Assembly (NCBI RefSeq): GCF_011927665.1
Contig: NZ_JAATJA010000004.1
Span: 62,001-126,000 of the forward strand
Source: Desulfobaculum xiamenense
GTDB lineage: Bacteria > Desulfobacterota > Desulfovibrionia > Desulfovibrionales > Desulfovibrionaceae
Direction: 5' to 3'
DNA length: 64,000 nt
The translations under genes were made by a program, and so were the position numbers. This document shows, piece after piece, positions 62,028-64,000 of the stretch; within the stretch, counting starts at the first letter, position 1; every line of letters begins with the position of its first letter. The notes beneath the pieces were generated by a model. The model did not search any database. It worked only from the letters and a program-made list of their open reading frames with translations, and was not told the origin of the DNA.

Positions 62028-62510
62028 CTATCTTTCCCCGCTGTCCCGTGCGCCTTGCGGCAGCAGTATCCACTTGCGACGGGCCTGCATCACCACGAAG
62101 GACTCCGTGTTGGTGATGCCGCCGATCTGGGACAGCTCTTCATTTATGAAGTGATAGAGGTCGTCTATGCCGTCGGTGAGTACGATTTCGACCAGCAGGT
62201 CGTAGCGGCCGGTAATTACGGCCACCCAGTTCACCTTCTCCAGCTTCGATATCTGCTCCATCTTCCGGTCAAGCTTGTTGTGGCTCTCCACGCATAGGCC
62301 CACAAGCGCCACCGTCAGCCCCTTCACGCGGAAGGGATCGACCAGCGCGGCCACGCGCAGCATTCCGGAAGTGATGAGATTCTTGAGTCTCGAACGAATC
62401 GTCGGGCCGGTCACGCCGAGACGCTCGGCAAGCCTGCCCGTCGACTGCTGGCCGTCTTCGGTCAGCGCCGCTACGAGTCTGGCGTCCGTCTGGTCGAGCT
62501 GTCTCTTCAT
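62028..62510 (-). CDS. Lrp/AsnC-family transcriptional regulator
   Basis: 160 residues from ATG 62510; an in-frame ATG at 62558 is possible but lacks a ribosome site. N-terminal winged helix-turn-helix (DQTDARLVAALTEDGQQSTGRLAERLGVTGPTIRSRLKNL) and C-terminal RAM domain (VAVITGRYDLLVEIVL) are complete. Such regulators sense amino acids; next to ald, alanine is the likely effector. The AT-rich upstream region with a long dyad suggests autoregulation. Confidence 0.92.
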   Translation of the reverse strand: MKRQLDQTDARLVAALTEDGQQSTGRLAERLGVTGPTIRSRLKNLITSGMLRVAALVDPFRVKGLTVALVGLCVESHNKLDRKMEQISKLEKVNWVAVITGRYDLLVEIVLTDGIDDLYHFINEELSQIGGITNTESFVVMQARRKWILLPQGARDSGER

Positions 62511-62548
62511 GTGTTGTGTTCCGCTTCTCTCCCCGTCAGGGGTGATGT

Positions 62549-62573
62549 GAAAATTCATGATGCAGGAATTTTC
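62549..62573. promoter_or_regulatory. dyad near the Lrp-type gene, possible operator
   Basis: GAAAATTC, nine bases, GAATTTTC: a perfect 8-bp inverted repeat in an AT-rich window, between the predicted transcription start and the start codon at 62510. Lrp/AsnC proteins bind such AT-rich dyads; autoregulation is the likely reading. Confidence 0.45.
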
Positions 62574-62598
62574 CGATTCGTCAATTCGCGAAGCAGTA

Positions 62599-62626
62599 AA
62601 TATCGAATTCGCAAATTATCTGTCAA
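62599..62626 (-). promoter_or_regulatory. promoter of the Lrp-type gene
   Basis: Minus strand TTGACA (62626-62621, perfect -35), 16-bp spacer, GATATT (62604-62599). Expected start near 62592, giving a leader of about 80 nt that contains the dyad. Confidence 0.5.
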
Positions 62627-62816
62627 TGTTTTTTCTCGGTGCCCCAGCGCCATTACAGCGTGACGTCTTTGCGATGATGCGCGCGGCCGCAGGGCCTGCG
62701 GCGCACTGCGATACGTGTGGCGCGGGTGGGGAAGCGGTATGATGGGCTGGGGCGGATTTCGCGCAGTGGCTGGGGCGTATCGTTCATTGACAGGCGCAAG
62801 CCGTAGGCTCCGCCGG

Positions 62817-62845
62817 CCAAGGGGCCGCCGGCCCCCTGGACCCCC
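62817..62845 (+). repeat. REP-like palindromic element, copy A
   Basis: Starts GCTCCGCCGGCCAAGGGG, then folds back (CCAAGGGGCC / GGCCCCCTGG, loop GCC) and ends in GGACCCCC. Shares its layout with copy B in reverse orientation. Confidence 0.55.
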
Positions 62846-62906
62846 GACATGGGGACAGCGGCAAAGCCGGAACGCACGCAATGGGGACGCGGACAATCGC
62901 CTATTC

Positions 62907-62946
62907 GGGGATCCAAGGGAGCCGCGCTCCCTTGGCCGCCGGAGGC
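62907..62946 (-). repeat. REP-like palindromic element, copy B (inverted)
   Basis: Read on the minus strand it begins GCCTCCGGCGGCCAAGGGAG and ends TTGGATCCCC. The core CCAAGGGAGC/GCTCCCTTGG is a perfect 10-bp stem with a 3-nt loop. It matches copy A in order and spacing of parts, forming an inverted pair 61 bp apart, as in REP doublets. Confidence 0.6.
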
Positions 62947-63012
62947 CGCGTCTTGCATCGGGCCGCGAACGACAACGTCCATTCACGGCACCCCCTTCGC
63001 CGCGCGGAACGC

Positions 63013-63042
63013 AAAAAAGCCCCCGGCCTTGCGGCCGGGGGC
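63013..63042 (-). terminator. Rho-independent terminator after the 81-aa gene
   Basis: Stem GCCCCCGGCC/GGCCGGGGGC (10 bp, 4-nt loop TTGC); on the minus strand followed by TTTTTT. About 43 bp past the stop of the small gene at 63085. Confidence 0.85.
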
Positions 63043-63084
63043 GTGTCGTGTGCGTTCATCTGCTATGTTGAGACGGCGTACCGT

Positions 63085-63330
63085 CTAGAAATCGTACCAG
63101 GGCCAATCCTGTTCCTGACGCATTTCCCGCAGGGACATGGCGTCCTTGTTCTTCTTGCGGCGGCGGGATTCGGAAACCCGGGTGGTTCCGAGCTTTCCGC
63201 GAAGGCGCATGGCCTCGTCGTCGCTCAGTTCGCCGGTGATCCTCTTGATGTGGGGTGCCTGCTCGCTGTGCCAGCGGAGCAGCTTCATGCCAATGCGCCG
63301 TCTGTCTGCAAGTCTTTCCCTATCGATCAT
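63085..63330 (-). CDS. small basic protein of unknown function (81 aa)
   Basis: ATG 63330 follows a near-perfect AAGGAGGACCC site, the best start in the frame. The protein is rich in Arg, Lys and Glu (MIDRERLADRRRI, TTRVSESRRRKKNKD) with no span or signal, ending DWPWYDF. Not recognised. The strong ribosome site and its own terminator indicate a real gene; size and charge would suit a nucleic-acid- or ribosome-associated protein, but this is speculation. Confidence 0.7.
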   Translation of the reverse strand: MIDRERLADRRRIGMKLLRWHSEQAPHIKRITGELSDDEAMRLRGKLGTTRVSESRRRKKNKDAMSLREMRQEQDWPWYDF

Positions 63331-63510
63331 GGGTCCTCCTTGTCCGTTAGCTGTTGAACCATTGGAACCCTTTCCCGTTAGCTTCAAGATAGGAATCCCC
63401 ACGGGAATTGTCTATGTCCGAACATCCCGTTCTGACACGATTATTCCTATCGGCATGCGTGCAGCCCGTCGGCCGATGGCGCAATCTCCACCGCTTGCGA
63501 TTTTCCTCAC

Positions 63511-63553
63511 AAAAAGACGCACCGACGGCATTGGAAAATGCCGACGGCGCGTC
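63511..63553 (-). terminator. Rho-independent terminator after the 101-aa membrane gene
   Basis: 17-bp stem with one mismatch and one G-T pair (GACGCACCGACGGCATT at 63516-63532 against 63537-63553), loop GGAA; on the minus strand followed by TTTTT. About 45 bp past the stop at 63598. Confidence 0.85.
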
Positions 63554-63597
63554 GTATTATCCCGCGTCATCGAAAAAGGGCTTTGGCCCGATCCCGC

Positions 63598-63903
63598 CTA
63601 GAATCCTCCGGCGCTGCGAAAGCGCGACTCGCGATAACTCAGGAAATCATGCCGCCGCCATGTGGCGTAGATGCCCGCCGCAACAAGGGCCGCGCAGGCG
63701 ACGGCGACAAGCCCCGGACTGTCCCAGACGACATGCGCCCGCCATTCCCCGCCCGGCAGCACTGCCGTGCGCACGAACAGGCCCGGCCACGAGCGCCCCT
63801 GCCCGAGAAGCTGATAGACGATCACCGGCATGGAGCCGACGTAGCACACGGCACACAGCGACCACAGGAAATGGCGCATCCAGTTGCGTAGGACAGGACC
63901 CAT
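63598..63903 (-). CDS. small two-span membrane protein, unknown function
   Basis: 101 residues from ATG 63903, GGGAGGG seven bases upstream. Two hydrophobic helices, about 12-34 (FLWSLCAVCYVGSMPVIVYQLL) and 67-84 (GLVAVACAALVAAGIYA), with a periplasmic loop between and a basic, cytoplasmic C-terminus (WRRHDFLSYRESRFRS). It follows the partial gene at the right edge by 14 bp, so they are probably co-transcribed. Family not recognised. Confidence 0.65.
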   Translation of the reverse strand: MGPVLRNWMRHFLWSLCAVCYVGSMPVIVYQLLGQGRSWPGLFVRTAVLPGGEWRAHVVWDSPGLVAVACAALVAAGIYATWRRHDFLSYRESRFRSAGGF

Positions 63904-63917
63904 GCTCACCCTCCCGG

Positions 63918-64000
63918 TCAGAATTTCAGATACAGCCAGTAGCCCAGCCCAAGGGCCACGATGAGAATCATCTCGATTACGGTGAACTTGACGAGAAACA
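63918..64000 (-). CDS. C-terminal fragment of a small membrane protein
   Basis: Reading leftward from the window end gives FLVKFTVIEMILIVALGLGYWLY and LKF before a TGA at 63920-63918. This is a single hydrophobic helix. It may be the end of a larger protein or nearly a whole short peptide (an ATG could lie at the edge). Too short to assign. Confidence 0.4.
   Translation of the reverse strand, partial: FLVKFTVIEMILIVALGLGYWLYLKF

Larger units (their letters stand above)
62511..63084. other. intergenic region with Lrp promoter, dyad and REP-like pair
   Basis: 574 bp. 62540-62640 is very A/T-rich and holds the leftward promoter and a dyad. 62817-62946 carries two inverted copies of a GC-rich palindromic element. 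63013-63042 is a terminator. ORFs here lack ribosome sites and family resemblance. Confidence 0.6.

Noticed and set aside
62557-62742. 61-residue plus-strand ORF upstream of the Lrp-type gene
   Set aside because: It lies over the leftward promoter and dyad, has no ribosome binding site and no family resemblance.
1-64000. CRISPR array, insertion sequence, integrase or prophage genes
   Set aside because: No regularly spaced repeats, no transposase or integrase motifs, and no att-like tRNA junctions were seen. The glycan region may have been acquired horizontally, but base composition by eye is like the flagellar genes.

Overview
The window is GC-rich, densely coded bacterial chromosome. The flgB-flgC-fliE-fliF-fliG-fliH-fliI order behind a sigma-54 site, a stand-alone IMP cyclohydrolase domain (N-terminal half of PurH), an HflX with the GNT...LKPSQLK N-terminus, and small palindromic elements all suggest a flagellated Desulfovibrio-type deltaproteobacterium (Desulfovibrionales). 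This placement is inference from family resemblance; no rRNA or tRNA is present to prove it.

Layout: (1) 1-616, minus strand: a cupin protein and the start of a DegT-type sugar aminotransferase that runs off the left edge. (2) 963-1754: a conserved-looking protein of unknown function. (3) 2131-40200: 36 consecutive plus-strand genes, mostly joined by ATGA/GTGA/TGATG overlaps, that make, modify, export and decorate a surface glycan. They include Wzm/Wzt ABC export with a carbohydrate-binding Wzt tail, a nonulosonic-acid set (NeuB-, PseG- and CMP-transferase-like, plus a 4,6-dehydratase, aminotransferase and NeuD-like acyltransferase), a WbpB/WbpD/WbpE-like trio for a diacetamido-uronic acid, many glycosyltransferases, two PAPS-type sulfotransferases, two radical SAM proteins, four methyltransferase domains, three deacetylase-type domains, and an unusual ATP-grasp / tandem flavodoxin / enolase-superfamily block. 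(4) 40197-45335, minus strand: asparagine-synthetase-like amidotransferase, radical SAM protein, D-glucuronyl C5-epimerase-like protein and a glycosyltransferase. (5) 45574-50931, plus strand: a second AsnB-like enzyme, a membrane glycosyltransferase fused to TPRs, and another glycosyltransferase. (6) 50965-54279, minus strand: hflX, IMP cyclohydrolase and a TPR protein. (7) 54610-60653: the flagellar basal-body/export operon. (8) 60817-64000, minus strand: alanine dehydrogenase, its Lrp/AsnC-type regulator and small genes at the right edge.

Reading regions 3-5 together: cytosolic enzymes build nucleotide-activated acidic amino sugars; soluble GT-A/GT-B enzymes assemble a chain exported by Wzm/Wzt; GtrB-like transferases, a small SMR/EamA-type membrane protein and three large multi-span (GT-C-like) proteins look like a second, undecaprenyl-phosphate-dependent route that decorates the glycan in the periplasm. 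Uronic-acid amidation (AsnB-like), C5-epimerisation and sulfation are predicted tailoring steps. Whether the product is O-antigen, capsule or a flagellin glycan cannot be decided from sequence; the Wzt tail favours O-antigen-type export. Functions are assigned from motifs read by eye; no database search was run.
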